From Gnetum montanum (taxonomy: Eukaryota; Streptophyta; Gnetopsida; Gnetales; Gnetaceae): 51,744 nt of DNA. Below the pieces are notes generated by a model. It had not been told where the DNA came from. It searched no databases and was given only the letters and a program-made list of their open reading frames with translations. Shown one piece after another: positions 34,601 through 46,247 of the stretch (position 1 is the stretch's first letter; every line of letters starts with the position of its first letter). The translations under genes were made by a program, and so were the position numbers. The stretch is from NCBI GenBank assembly GCA_015680685.1, contig MNCI01005370.1:427991-479734 (forward strand), written 5' to 3'.

Positions 34601-35039
34601 ATTGTAACAATGTTATGGGTATTCCAAGGAATTAAAACCCTAGTGTTGATGGTGTTTCCTAGCTTGGAACACCATTACATGAGGGCGCATTATGGGGTCC
34701 ACTACCAAAAAATCAAAAACTTGAACTTAGTATTCCATTTTCCACCATTCTCAACACAGATAATAATTTCCTCCCATTCACTTTAATGCACCTTGATTTC
34801 TAGTGCACCAAATGGGCAATAGGAGCATAAGTGGAAGCGTTTAGGTGTGAATCTTTATTTTATGGTTGATTTTGCTAAGTACCAAGTACAAAATATAATT
34901 TCTCTATTACAATGCACTACCTAGAGCTCTGGCATAGATTTTCTTACTTTGAATGCCATCCATTCCTAGCGTGTAAGCACTAGAAGTTCCTCCAAGCTAG
35001 CATAGAAACCTCACTCCTTTAGATTTCCTAGCCCTTTCA

Positions 35040-38000
35040 ACATTGTTGGAGCAAGGATTAAGTAGCATGGAGGTAGTAGTAGAAATCCAAGGATTTGGGA
35101 GCTAGATGAGATTACCAAGAACATATTCAAACTACATAGGTCAGTTTACATCCAAAATTCATCTATTTCCATCCGAAGGTATCCCACTATTGGCTATTTT
35201 TCTTATTTATCTTTGCCATTTTTGTGCTTTTTTTAGCTATGATAGCTACCATTTTTTAGATCTATGTCAAAGGAATTCATAACATGAAATTCCAATGAAA
35301 TATTACCTCATATTTTGATGGTTTCTAACTAGATCTATGGTCATTTGATCATTCAAGCTTTAATTGATTCAATTTTTAAAATTAGGTTTGTTGTTTCATG
35401 TGCTTTTTCCTTCAATTTGAGGGTGGACATGATTTTGTTAGATCTAGGTTATAATATTCATCAAAATTAAATTTTGACAAAATACCATCCCTTATTTTTA
35501 TGGTTTTTATGTGGGTTTAAGCCTTTTTGACTGGCTTGTCTTGATTTTGATGTTAAATTAAATTAGGTTCTATGGTTTTTAGCATTTTTAAAACTTTTTT
35601 GATGAAAAAATCAAGAAAAGTTACAAATTTTTTATTATAAAAATGGATAGTTATTGATAAAACATGAGGTTATAGAATTTTAGTGCTACATTTAAGGTTT
35701 TCAATGGTTATGATCATGCTCAATTTGGAGTTGTAATGATGAAGTTATATCTATTTTATTTAGATTATGTAGTTAGGGTTTATATCATTTTTCAGATTTT
35801 CATGAATGTTCATAATTATTTTCTTAAAAAAAAGACAAAGGTTTTTAATTTTTGATAAATTTGGATGTGTAGGGCTTGATTCAATCTTGCAAATAGCATG
35901 GAATCACTTAGTTTAAAGCTTTGAGAAGGTTTTGACAAATTTTTTGCCAACCCTACATGAAAGGCAGTTTAAGTTGATGGCTACAGTTGTATAACTTTGG
36001 TTGTCTCATGTTATAATAGTTGTAAATTTTTGATTATTCTAGATATGATGAAAAATCTTGTGATTTTAGGATTCCTTCCATTTTGGAATTACTAAAATTA
36101 GAGCTAGGATGGTTTTTTAGTGAACTTTTGATTTTGGTTGTGTCGATTAGGCTCAATTCTGGTTGTATAAGCTTTCCCCCTTGCAGATAGGTAGTGTTGA
36201 CATGCTTGAGGATTTTTGTTGTCAATGTATCATGCTAATGAGGATTCCTAAATATGTTTACTATGCTCTAAAGTTGGTTGCACAAAATATACAAATTTTT
36301 AAAAATATTTTTAGTGGACTTTTTAATGGTCATTTCCTAGGTTTTGATGTTTGTCTATGTTAATGCACAATATACAATTTGGTTGTGATGTTTTTGCTAT
36401 TGTGTATGATGGCTATGGAGGTTGTAACATGGTTTTTTTTGAGTCCCTAGATGAATTTTAAGAAACACTTAAAAGTCATTTTATAAGGGCTAATTTCACC
36501 CCCAACTAAGATGCTTTTCAAAATTTTCTATGGAAATTCTAAGTGTTGAGACATGGTTCTAACATTGTTTTTATTTCCCCTTGCAGGGCCCTATTGAAGC
36601 CCATCCTTATCATGGTTGAGCTAGTAGGTATCCTATGCTACATAGGCCAACCCAAGGCCAACACCCCTCTAGCTGACATGGTCCTAGAGAGAGGCTCATT
36701 GTAGTTCTAATTGAGGGTAAGGGAGTTCCTTGCCTACATCTTGCAAAATTTTAGTATGACAATGTGGTTACATTATCAGTGGATGTGGTTGAGTTCATAG
36801 TGGAGACCATGCTGCCAAGGTCTATGAGGCTAATTGCCAGATTTATCACTAATGATCTGGTAGCCGAAGCAGCAGGAGAACCAATGGAAACTAAGGATCC
36901 CATCAATACACATTACCTTTTAGACATCTAGACGATGCTAAAGTATTCTCTGTTCAACCTTGATAATACTTTGATGGTGATGCATAGAGTTCATACCTTA
37001 TTCTAGTATCCTCCAAGTATCGTGTATCAATTACAAGGGTAAGCATGATTATTATAGGTATTTGATGTTTTGGCTTTACTAGTTTGGTCACCTTTCCTAA
37101 CTTGTTGATTTTGTGAATTTCTTGTAGCTATAGGATTAATGATCAAGGCTTGATCATAAATGATCAAACCTTGGCAGTAGCTCAAATTGTGTTGAATGTA
37201 TTTACCAAGGGCCCTAGATTCCAATCTTTGTGTATGAACAGTTGAGAGGAAATTTTGATAAATACACCACTAAATTCAACCACATTTACAAGAAGTGTGT
37301 GGCCTCCAAGAGTGTTAGAGATAAAGGCATTATCATTGGAACTCCCATGAGCTTTTCTAAGCAAGAAGAAAAAAGGTGAGAATAAGAATGCTTCTATACT
37401 TAAGGTTTTATGGCTAGTTTTGTCTTAAGTGTCATATGATCTTTATCTATGGTCTAAACATACTTATACTGATGCTAGGGGTTATTTTTGGCTTGTAGGA
37501 CCTTCTACTCCTTCTAAGGGTACCGTACCCCTTTTCAAATGCTTCATGGATACTCTCATTCTAAAGTTTGATGATGTGGGGCTAGCACAAGAGTGGTTGC
37601 GGGAGAAAGCATTTGAGGATATGCAAACATTACATTTGTTGATTTACTTGATGTCTTCATGGAACCTAGCCCTTCCATCCCTTCTATAGAGATGCTAAAC
37701 ATCATTGACTCCTTTGACATAGGAACAAATGTGTTTTAAAGCATAGTACAAGGCATACCGATTGCCATTTTCATTAGTGAGGCAACCTTTCATGACTTGT
37801 GTGGTATTTCCATTAATAGGATGATGGTTGCCACCAAACTAGTGAAGGAGGTTGGCCATTGTAAGAAAGTTAAGGCATGGCTTGGTACCAACAAGAGCTA
37901 GTTTGGACTTGCCTGGGATGGCTTCATGAATTCTAAAGCAAAGGAGTCTTATCCTTTGTTCTAATTCCATGCCTTTCCTAAACTATCGTTATAGAAGAAG

Positions 38001-40116
38001 GTAATTGATATCACACAAGGATGGACCTTCAAAATGGTCTTGATGGAAAACACATGTTTTAACAAGGTTTCTTTGATGAATGTGAGCCTCAAGGAGAAAA
38101 TATTCAAACTTCATGAAGACACCTCCATCATAATCCAAATGCATTATGCATTTTTTTCATGTTATCTAAAGAGGTTTACAAAGTTCTTAGTGGTGAGTAA
38201 GAATGGATAATGGGTAAGACAGGAACTAAACAAGCTCTTTAGGCCTTAGATAAAGCATCTTTATCCAACTATGTAGGTCTAGAGTACATCAGAGGACATG
38301 GTAGACTCATTGTCTAGTACCACCAAAGGATTTGGTGGTATGCAGTGTGAATCCCTTGAAAGCATGGGGGAGGATCCCTTGATAGTTCCAATGAAAATCC
38401 TAAGGGCTTGATGGTTACATTTTGAGGTTGATGGGGTAGCCAGGGCTAATTTGAAATAGCCCATACAGGAAGCACTACTAGCATCATATGCGCCCACCAA
38501 TTAGAAGATCCTCTTCAGGCTCAACTGATCACATGAAGCAGTTGCAGGTAAGTTTGGCTATATTTCTAATGTCTTTGACTATGATATATTCTATATCTTA
38601 TGGTTACATGTGCTAACTTGTCTAATGGATTATGATTGTAGATTAGCTGAAGGAGATGGTAGCTCAAGCTACCACTATGGAAGAAAAGAAAAGGCATGTA
38701 GAGGAGGAGCATAGATGTGCTATTGAAGAGCAAAAGAATGTGGCCATTGTAGTAGCAGAAGAACAAAGATATGCAAAGGAGGTGCCCTTGCAATAACAAG
38801 AAGCTAAAGGGTTAGCTAACATTGGCATGAATGATTTAGATGCCTTGTTTGATGAACCACTATCTAGGGAGTCCTAAGTCCTGATCCCTAATAAGGATGA
38901 GGATGTAGGTATGCCTATTTCTTAGAACTACTTATTATAGCCTATGATTTTTTGCTTGGTTTTTGTTCTAAACTTTTGATGATTATTATGTTTTTTTTCA
39001 ATTTCTGAGCCATCAACAAAGGCCTTTACATCCATGATTTGCATGAAGCCATGGGTAGAGGTCTACAATAAGATAGAATTCTTGCACAAGGTGGTAAAGT
39101 ACATCATCAATTGACTACAATAGGTTACACTTGAGATGGTAAGAGCTACATTTTAGTATGACTTAGTTATTTTTCTATGATTTCATTTCATGTTACGGAT
39201 ACCCTAGATTGTAAATTGCATTTTTGATTATATTTTTGTTGTTTTCAATGCCATCAATTGTGTGGGACCTAGCCCAAGACATGAAGTTTGACTCCTTGCC
39301 TAAGATTTCTCTTGACACTTAAAATGTCCCTCTGAAGCTATATGAAACTACCACCAATCCTATAGTTTTGTGTGCAAAAGCTTCATGGAGGTTTTAGAGG
39401 TTTAGCAAATTCCTATGGAAGCAAGTTGTGGCATTGAGGAAGGAAAATAAAAGGTAAGCCTAGAGGATTAGAGATCTTAAGAACAAGAAAGCCTTTGTGG
39501 AGGCCCAAGTGGAGAACTCATAGTACTTACAGACAAAAGAGATCAAGTGGACCCACTACTAGTGTACCATGCATGATAAGGTGCCCCTTTCTAGGGAGTT
39601 GGCCAGGCAATAGATGTAGATGTATTTGATCTCCAAAAAGATCCAAGACTAGAAGGATTATAGTGCCTAGGTCCTAGAGTGAAGCCAAACATAAAAGATC
39701 ATAAGAGATAGTATAAGGTCGATTAGGAGGCATATAAGAAGTGGCTAAAAAAGGAGATTATTGAATAGCATAAGATGGAGTTTTTTATTTAGGGTATTTA
39801 GGCTAAGAGTGCTTACAAACTCTTTGAGAGCACTCTAACGGTAGTTGAATCTCCTTCTCCTTAGGTCACTATGGCTACAGACAAGGTTTCTATGGCCATG
39901 GTCTCATGGAATTTGCCATCATGGATGGGCATGGATAGGACCAACATCCTTATTAGCATCAATTTTAGGAATGTTAATTAGGCCAACATGATGGAAGATC
40001 AGATTCTTCATCATTTAGACACTAGTCTTTAACACCTTTCCCATGAGTTCATGGAGCTAGATTCCACTAAGTTTGATGGCTTTTATATTTTGAATTTTAA
40101 TTTTGGATTTATTTAA
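35040..40116 (+). pseudogene. Seven-exon antisense gene of element E, function unknown
   Basis: Opposite to E's gag-pol and homologous to the gene at 22.8-27.5 kb. Exons: 1, about 35,040-35,178 (ELDEITKNIFKLHRSVYI); 2, 36,586-37,038; 3, 37,128-37,375; 4, 37,499-38,547; 5, 38,642-38,908, acidic (EEKKRHVEEEHRCAIEE); 6, 39,010-39,138; 7, about 39,250-40,116. Introns start GTAAGC, GTGAG, GTAAGT, GTATG and GTAAGA, and most end in a pyrimidine tract plus AG, for example TTTCTTGTAG. Exon 2 is 453 bp (450 in D) and exon 4 is 1,049 bp (1,050 in D). Matches include LKPILIM, FPKLSLQKKVIDI and QDWKDYSA-like near the C-terminal coiled region. Many stops and frameshifts, so dead. I do not recognise the family. 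It ends near 40,116 with FNFGFI and TAA. Confidence 0.72.
37039..37127 (+). other. Intron 2 of the antisense gene in E
   Basis: GTAAGC donor after CAAGG, a T-rich tract, and TTTCTTGTAG acceptor. It separates two exons whose protein similarity to D continues on both sides. In D the matching intron is 26,062-25,952, with GTGAG donor. Confidence 0.75.
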
Positions 40117-40589
40117 GTTATATTTTTGGCTATCGGTTATTGATTGGTTATATGTTGTTGTGTCATGGACATAAGGTGATTTCAGCGGCCCCAACGGTGA
40201 TAGTGATGGTGATGATTAACCACCTCTTTCATATGCCCCCTTGGCATCACCAGATGCTTGATGTGATAATGCTTGTTGTTGATTTTATTTTAGTTTTCAT
40301 GTTTGGATATTATATGACAGATGTTGGCCAACATTTGAGTTGTAGACATTTTGATACTTATGGTTTATTATTTTAATATTATTCCACATAGTGTGGCCAT
40401 GACTATATATATTATTTTAAAATGTTTTAAATTTTAAGTTTTAGTTTTAGTTTTTCCTATATAGGTTGTTGATGACTTTACTAATTTTAGGTTTTAAGGC
40501 TATAAATGTTGTAAATAACTATGTTGAAAATGGCTATGTTGGTTATGAAGAAAACAACTAAACTATAAGACTATGAAAAGCTATAAGAT

Positions 40590-40860
40590 GAGGGTTACTT
40601 GCTAGTTTTAGGCCATGGTGGGCCATAGATTTATCACGAATTTAAGGCCATGGTAGGCTATGATGCTAGTTTAGAGTCTTAGCAGACTATAGTGCCAATT
40701 TAAAGCCTTGAGAGGCCATGGGTTTTGTGAGTTTTAGGCCATGGTGGGCCCTCTATGATGTGTTTTTTTTTGCTAGTTTAATGCCATGGTAGGCCATAGA
40801 ATGTTGCCAGTTTTAGGCCATGGTAGGCCCACATTGAAAAGAAACTCTCATATTTTTGGT
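40590..40860. repeat. Family tandem-repeat motif, protease side of the antisense gene in E
   Basis: About six units of TTTTAGGCCATGGTGGGCC type, roughly 35-50 bp apart, between the antisense gene's 3' end and E's protease. This is the same motif as at 14.15-14.24 kb across the gene. Confidence 0.8.
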
Positions 40861-41399
40861 GATTTTCTATTTTAAATATTTTTATGGGTTTTTTAGTTTA
40901 TATCATGCTAAACAAGGAAAATAAAGAAAGAAAGAGGTCATAATAAATAGAAATGCAAATAAAAGTAAGCTTTAATCTACATGTTGCAAAGGTTAAAATA
41001 AAGTAAACAAAAATAAAGAAAATAAAAAAGATCAATAGGCAACCAAGGAAATTTAGGCTAACTAGCCATTGATGCATGGTTACAAACGTTACAAGGGCAT
41101 CACCTGGAAGGATCAGGGGTGCACCTCACTTATGTAAAAATATCCTTATCTTTGAAAGGATAGGAAATATGTAAGATCTACTTCACACAAGTTTGTACTC
41201 TCCATCCTCTTCACTGACAATGTTGAAGGGAAGCTCTTCCCACATTACGTACTGTTGTTCATCATTGTTGCTTTTGGCTTTCTTTACTCTCTTGGGTTGC
41301 TAGGCTTTGTGGCCGGGAGTTTCCTCTTGAAACTCCACTTTAGACCCCTAATCTACATCTATGTTGTTAACAACTAGGAAACCATGTTATCACTATGAA

Positions 41400-42092
41400 T
41401 GATGATTTCACCTTCCTTGTAAGGAAGGTGAATCTCTTGGTAGGTTGGTCAAGACATGACTTGTAATTAAGCCAACCAAGGTCTTCTTAGGATAAGGTTA
41501 AACCCTTGCATCTCCTCCACCACTAAGAAATTGGTAGTTATGGGGAATCACCCCCCTATGAAAAAATCCAAGGAGATATACCCCTTGATAGCTACCCTCA
41601 ACCCATTGAAGGACTTGAGAGCCAATGTTGTTGTATGTTGTATTTACCCAGTCAAGCCTAAGTGCATGATAATGATGCATGAAATAACATTAGTCATAGC
41701 ACCATCATTAACATGTACTTGATGCACCTTGTATTGTCCTATATGTATGGTTATGAAAAGAGGAGCCTTGGTTAATTTTTCATTTTGGGGGTTGATCTCA
41801 TCTTTAGTATCATGAAACACTTGTGATGTTGAATTCTTTTTCCTTGATGAAGAAGGAACCATTACCACATGGATGGATTCCTCATTATCATGGATGTCCT
41901 CATTGTAATGACCAAAAACATCAGTGGTTGGAATCACTAAGGGGTTTGTGGATGCATAGCCTAACGCCACCTTTGTGTGAGGGCTTATTAGAAATGAAGT
42001 GGAGTGCCCTAAATGACCTTTTTAATCAAATAGGGACTTTGTTGGTTGCAACCAAGATGGTGGATGTAATCAGGGGTGGCATGGTTAGTTAA
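41400..42092 (-). pseudogene. Protease region of element E
   Basis: Minus-strand translation, frames 41,970-41,644 and on: EESIHVVMVPSSSRKK, EKLTKAPLFITIHIG, then VNDGAMTNVIS, where the retropepsin D-G/A-A/M pattern is visible (about 41,700), LALKSFNGLRVAIKGYISLD, FPITTNFLVVEEMQGFNLIL and RPWLA. It aligns with D's protease residue by residue, then YQEIHLPYKEGEIIIHSDN. Upstream (42,092-41,970) is a weak match to D's gag-protease linker. No Gag zinc segment is found before an LTR-like block begins near 42,130. Confidence 0.78.
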
Positions 42093-42129
42093 GATGAAAA
42101 TAAAAATGACACAAAATGGTGCTAAGTGT

Positions 42130-43706
42130 TCTAGTGGTGTTTCATGGTGCTAAGTGTAGAGCATAGTCATGGAATGGCGGTGAGCATAGTCAAGGATTTT
42201 AGTTGAAATGAGGATGCCAACCCATGGATGCCATCACCTAAGCCTAGTTACATTATGACTACACATGAAAAATGCAAAGAAAACATGAAAAAGTTAGGAG
42301 AGAGAAATGGAACACCACCCTAAATGGGGTAGAGCATAGTTAGGTCCAAAATGGATTTAGAAGGTTGCGGTGTACAGTTGGCATAGTGGAGAGTGTAGTC
42401 ACACTCTTGGTGATGTTGGGCCATGAAGTCTGGTACTCACTGTGGTGTTTGTGCTTGCTAGGTTTACCATCATGATGTGCCATTGAATGTGGTATCCTGT
42501 AGGGCTATAGTGGACTGTGGTGTGAAACTCTACCTCTCTGCTGATGCCTTTGGATCTTGTTCATCAAAACTGCTAAGTGCCAAATTCAAAAAATAAAAAA
42601 ATGTTAACTATGTTTGAAAAATGCCAATTCCTAAAATGTTGGGGGCATAGGGGTATTTACAAGGCTAGGGTTAGCCCAAAATGTGGATTAAGCACCACAT
42701 GGTAGTATGGTAGGTAGGACTATACTATGAGGTAGTTGGAACTATGCTGATCCCAACTACGCTCTCCACTACAGCAAGTAGTGTCATCCTATGTTCTACT
42801 CTAATAGACTCTGAAAGGCCAAGGGACTATGACTATGCTACCCAACTATCAAGAGGACTATAATATACTTATGAAAAATGCCAAAAATGCAACTTCTAGA
42901 GACTATGCTCCGAGACTATATTATCCACTATGAAGAGTGGCATAGAGCGTAGTTACAATTTCAGGTAGAAGGGAAATGGAAGAAAGAAAAATGCAATTGT
43001 TGGAGGTGTGTTGGACCTAATTTTAATGTTGGTGCTATGTTGTGGGGGCCTTTGAAGGTTGTTCTAGCCATCTATGGTTGAATATGCTCTCTACTAGGTG
43101 AGAGCATAGTCCTAGACTTAGGAAAAAATTTGGTTAAACTGGAAAAATGTGGCTAAGTGTTGACTATGCTCCAGGGGAGGCTAACTATGCTCCGAATTGG
43201 GGGTGAGTTTAGTCTCAACACTTAAAGAAAATCTTGCAAAATCTAGCTTTTGAGCTAACTACATTGACTATGCTCTAAAGTGTAGTCCCGACAGTGGAGA
43301 GTGTAGTCTCAACACTTATAAAAAATCTTGCAAAAACTTAGGTTCCAAGTTATCTACGCTTGACTATGTTGTAGAGTGTAGTCTTGATAGTTAGAAAAAA
43401 TTTATCAAAATTGGTGTTTTCAAGCTAACTAAACTAACTATGCTCTAGAGCATAGTCCCAGTAGTGGAGAACGTAGTCTCAACACTTAAGAACAATCTGT
43501 AGCAAGTGTCATCATTTTGATACTTAGAAAAATCTTGCAAAACTAGTTGTTTTGTGTTGAGTATGCTAACTATGCTCTGGAATGTATTCCTAGTAGTGGA
43601 GAGCATAGTCTCAACACTTAGAAAAATTTGAAAAAAGTGCCATCATTCTGACACATAGCCAAATTTGGAATCAAGAAGCAGTAGCCTAAAATTTTGTGGT
43701 GTTTCA
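42130..43706 (-). repeat. 3' LTR of element F with palindromic tandem repeats
   Basis: The inner border reads polypurine-like tract then TGAAACACC on the minus strand at 43,706, as in D and E. A TATA-like TGTAAATACCCC (minus) lies at about 42,650. From about 42,700 to 43,640 a roughly 110-bp unit repeats the words GACTATGCTC and GAGCATAGTC around a variable centre; 43,437-43,456 is the 20-bp perfect palindrome ACTATGCTCTAGAGCATAGT. Each unit also has TCTCAACACTTA. The outer end is approximate, placed where E's protease region resumes. Confidence 0.6.
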
Positions 43707-43725
43707 TTGGTCACTCTTTATTAAT
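43707..43725 (-). promoter_or_regulatory. Polypurine-tract remnant of element F
   Basis: Minus strand ATTAATAAAGAGTGACCAA, a mutated version of E's ACAAAGAGGGGCCAT, directly before TGAAACACC. It shows that the LTR below 43,706 is a 3' LTR. Confidence 0.65.
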
Positions 43726-44780
43726 GTCTATAGGAGTGACCCAAGAGATGTTGACAAAGAACATAGAACATCATAGTAGATGTGGCACCAACATTACTCA
43801 TCAGTACCCAATCAGATGTCATTTCACCATGCTCAAGAGTGCTATGGATAGGGGTATTCTAAGGGCAAAGGATGTAGGCAATGTGCCAGGGAGATGAAAT
43901 GCAAACAATGTACCATGATGCAAATGTGGAGTTAGAATGACTAATGGTGATCATGGTACTAGGGTGGCTTGCCCCTGAAAACATGGACCTCTTGTCAAAG
44001 TACTCATGAGAGAGTCAGCATGGATTCAAGGATGGGCTAGTTTCAAAATTGCAATGTTGTCAATTTGCTTGGGGATGTGCTTTTCCATATTCTCTTCTTT
44101 TTTTCTTTTTCTTTTCTTTCCTTTATTGCAAGGTGAACCTCCATTGGGTTCTACACATTACTAGATGTTAGCTGTAAGGTGTTGGCCATCAAGTGGACTA
44201 TGTGCCACTTAATGGGATTTGTCTTGATGCAACCACGTTGTATTCATAGAATAGGTGTTTCCTCCTTGGGATGAGTTGCATTACATCCACTTGGGCTTTG
44301 ACCAGCCAACAAAGGCTCCCCATGGGATGAGTTGTGTTACATCTACCATGGGTTCTATGGTTGACATGAAGAGAATGTCATAATGCATCATAGTGCATAT
44401 GCATCAGAGGGGTTTGCAAGCTTGAGAATGTAGGAAGTGAGAGGGGATTGGAATGCAAGACTTGATGCGCATAGGCTAAAATGGGATGACGGGGATGCGC
44501 ACTCTTGAGAGGCTTAGCTAGTCTAGCCATGAAAATCAAAGCAAGGTGATGACTTATTGTTGCAATGAGATGCATCTTTGCATGATTGCCTTTGGGGCTT
44601 TGTCGAGCAAACACAACTTTGAGAAGATGAGAAAACCACAACACATGAAATACAAATCAAATGCCAGATGCAACGATACTACATATGCATCAAAGGTTAA
44701 ACTAGTTGCAAGTGCTCAAGAAGCTAGTTAAAGTGCTGAGGGTGATAATGCTGTAAGTGATCTAAAGGTTGTGCTAGTTG
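43726..44780 (-). other. 3' noncoding region of element F
   Basis: No coding region is supported. It parallels E's 6,115-7,000 region in order and in words such as GATGAGTTGTGTTACAT. Confidence 0.5.
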
Positions 44781-44789
44781 CAAGTGCTT

Positions 44790-45610
44790 CAAAAGATCAA
44801 CAAAATGCTAGTTTAAGGTCTTGGCAAATCATGGTATGCTTTGCTAGTTTAAGGTCCTAGTAAACTACTATGTAACAGTTTTAGCATTGTGGTAGACGTG
44901 TTGTTGTGTAGTTTACTATTATGTTCCAAGGATGAGTTGTGCTAGTTTTAGCATCATGGAAAACAAATGTTGTCCCAGTTTATAGTTATAGCAAACCATT
45001 GTGCTAGTTTTAGCATCATGGTAGACAATTGCCTACCTTGCTTCAGTAGGGTACAGTGCTACATGTGTAATCATGTTGTATGCTTGCAAGATCCTACAAA
45101 AATCAAAAATAACATCAAGTGACACCTATTTCAATAGAGTTAATATGCACAAATGAAAGGAAAGCAATGTGAACAGGGATAGTTTTGGGCCGTTTTGGGT
45201 TGTGGCAGTAGTTTAAGATCATTTTGGGCCATGTGTTGCCAGTTTTGGTCCATTTCAAATCATGTGTTGCTAGTTTTGGGACCATGGTGAACTGGAGGTG
45301 CTAGTTTAAGGCCATGGTAGGCTGTAGCAATAGTTTTGGGCCATTCTAGGTTGTAACATTAGAAGTAAAAGCCTTGCTAGTTTTGGATTGTAGCGGGACA
45401 TATGATGTCACTTTAAGGCCATGGCGGGCCACAAGTTGCCAATTTAAGGTTGTAGTAAGCTACATAGATTGCTAGTTTTAGAGCCATATTAGGTTGTGTG
45501 ATAGGATTGCTAGTTTAAGGCCATTTTGGATCATGAAAATAGTTTAAGGCCACTGTAGGCTATGAGATGCTAGTTTAAGGCCATGGTGGGCCACTGGGCT
45601 ATGAATTATT
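44790..45610. repeat. Long tandem array of the family motif in element F
   Basis: About fifteen units containing CTAGTTTAAGGCCATGGTGG or close variants, 40-60 bp apart. It follows directly on F's protease remnant, so F lacks antisense gene, RT, RNase H and integrase. Confidence 0.85.
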
Positions 45611-45839
45611 TTTGTAATTTTAATATTTTTTTTATTTTTATGGGTTTTTGATGTTTTCTATGCATAAGCTAAATGAATGAATGCACAAACAAAGCAAAAA
45701 TGCATAAACAAAGTAGAATGATGTGTAAGCTAAGTAAACAAGCTAAATGTAAATGTGTAAATAAATGCAAAGAAAGTGAGTAAAAAATGCATGACATGTG
45801 GTAGCTAAGGGTAAGGAGGCACCTACCATGTCTTTGGCC

Positions 45840-46247
45840 AAGGGGGTACCTTGGTCACATGGTTACTTCCTAATTTGGTGTGGATTAGGGAGCATGTAGG
45901 GCCTAGGATCCTCTGAGAGTTTGTTGGCTTTAACCACTCATTCGAGTGTGTCAGTCTTGTGTGTTATGTGAGTAGCCATAGGTACATCAAAATGAAACTC
46001 CACCTCTGACACTTGTTTGATGTTTATGTTGTGGATAGCAAAAGGGGAGGCATTATCATTGTAGATGATAACTTGACCACCTTCATATGGAAGGTGGATT
46101 TCCTAGTGGATGGAAGAGGAGACAACTCATAGCTAGGCTAGCTAAGCCCTATTGAAGCTTAGGTTGAAGCCTGGCATTTCCTCTATGATAGTGAATTTTG
46201 TGGAGGTGGGGAATTGTTTCCCTACCATGAAGGTGTTGGCAACCATT
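45840..46247 (-). pseudogene. Protease remnant of element F
   Basis: Minus strand: MVANTFMVGKQFPTSTKFTI, then IEEMPGFNLSFNRA and LA, then EIHLPYEGGQVIIYNDNA and NKLSEDPRPYMLPNPHQIRK. It aligns with the second half of the protease and tail in D (21.8-22.2 kb). The first half is cut off at 46,248 by LTR X-B. Confidence 0.72.

Noticed and set aside
44790-45610. CRISPR-like array
   Set aside because: Units are diverged and spaced irregularly, the spacers resemble one another, and the context is a plant retrotransposon 3' region.
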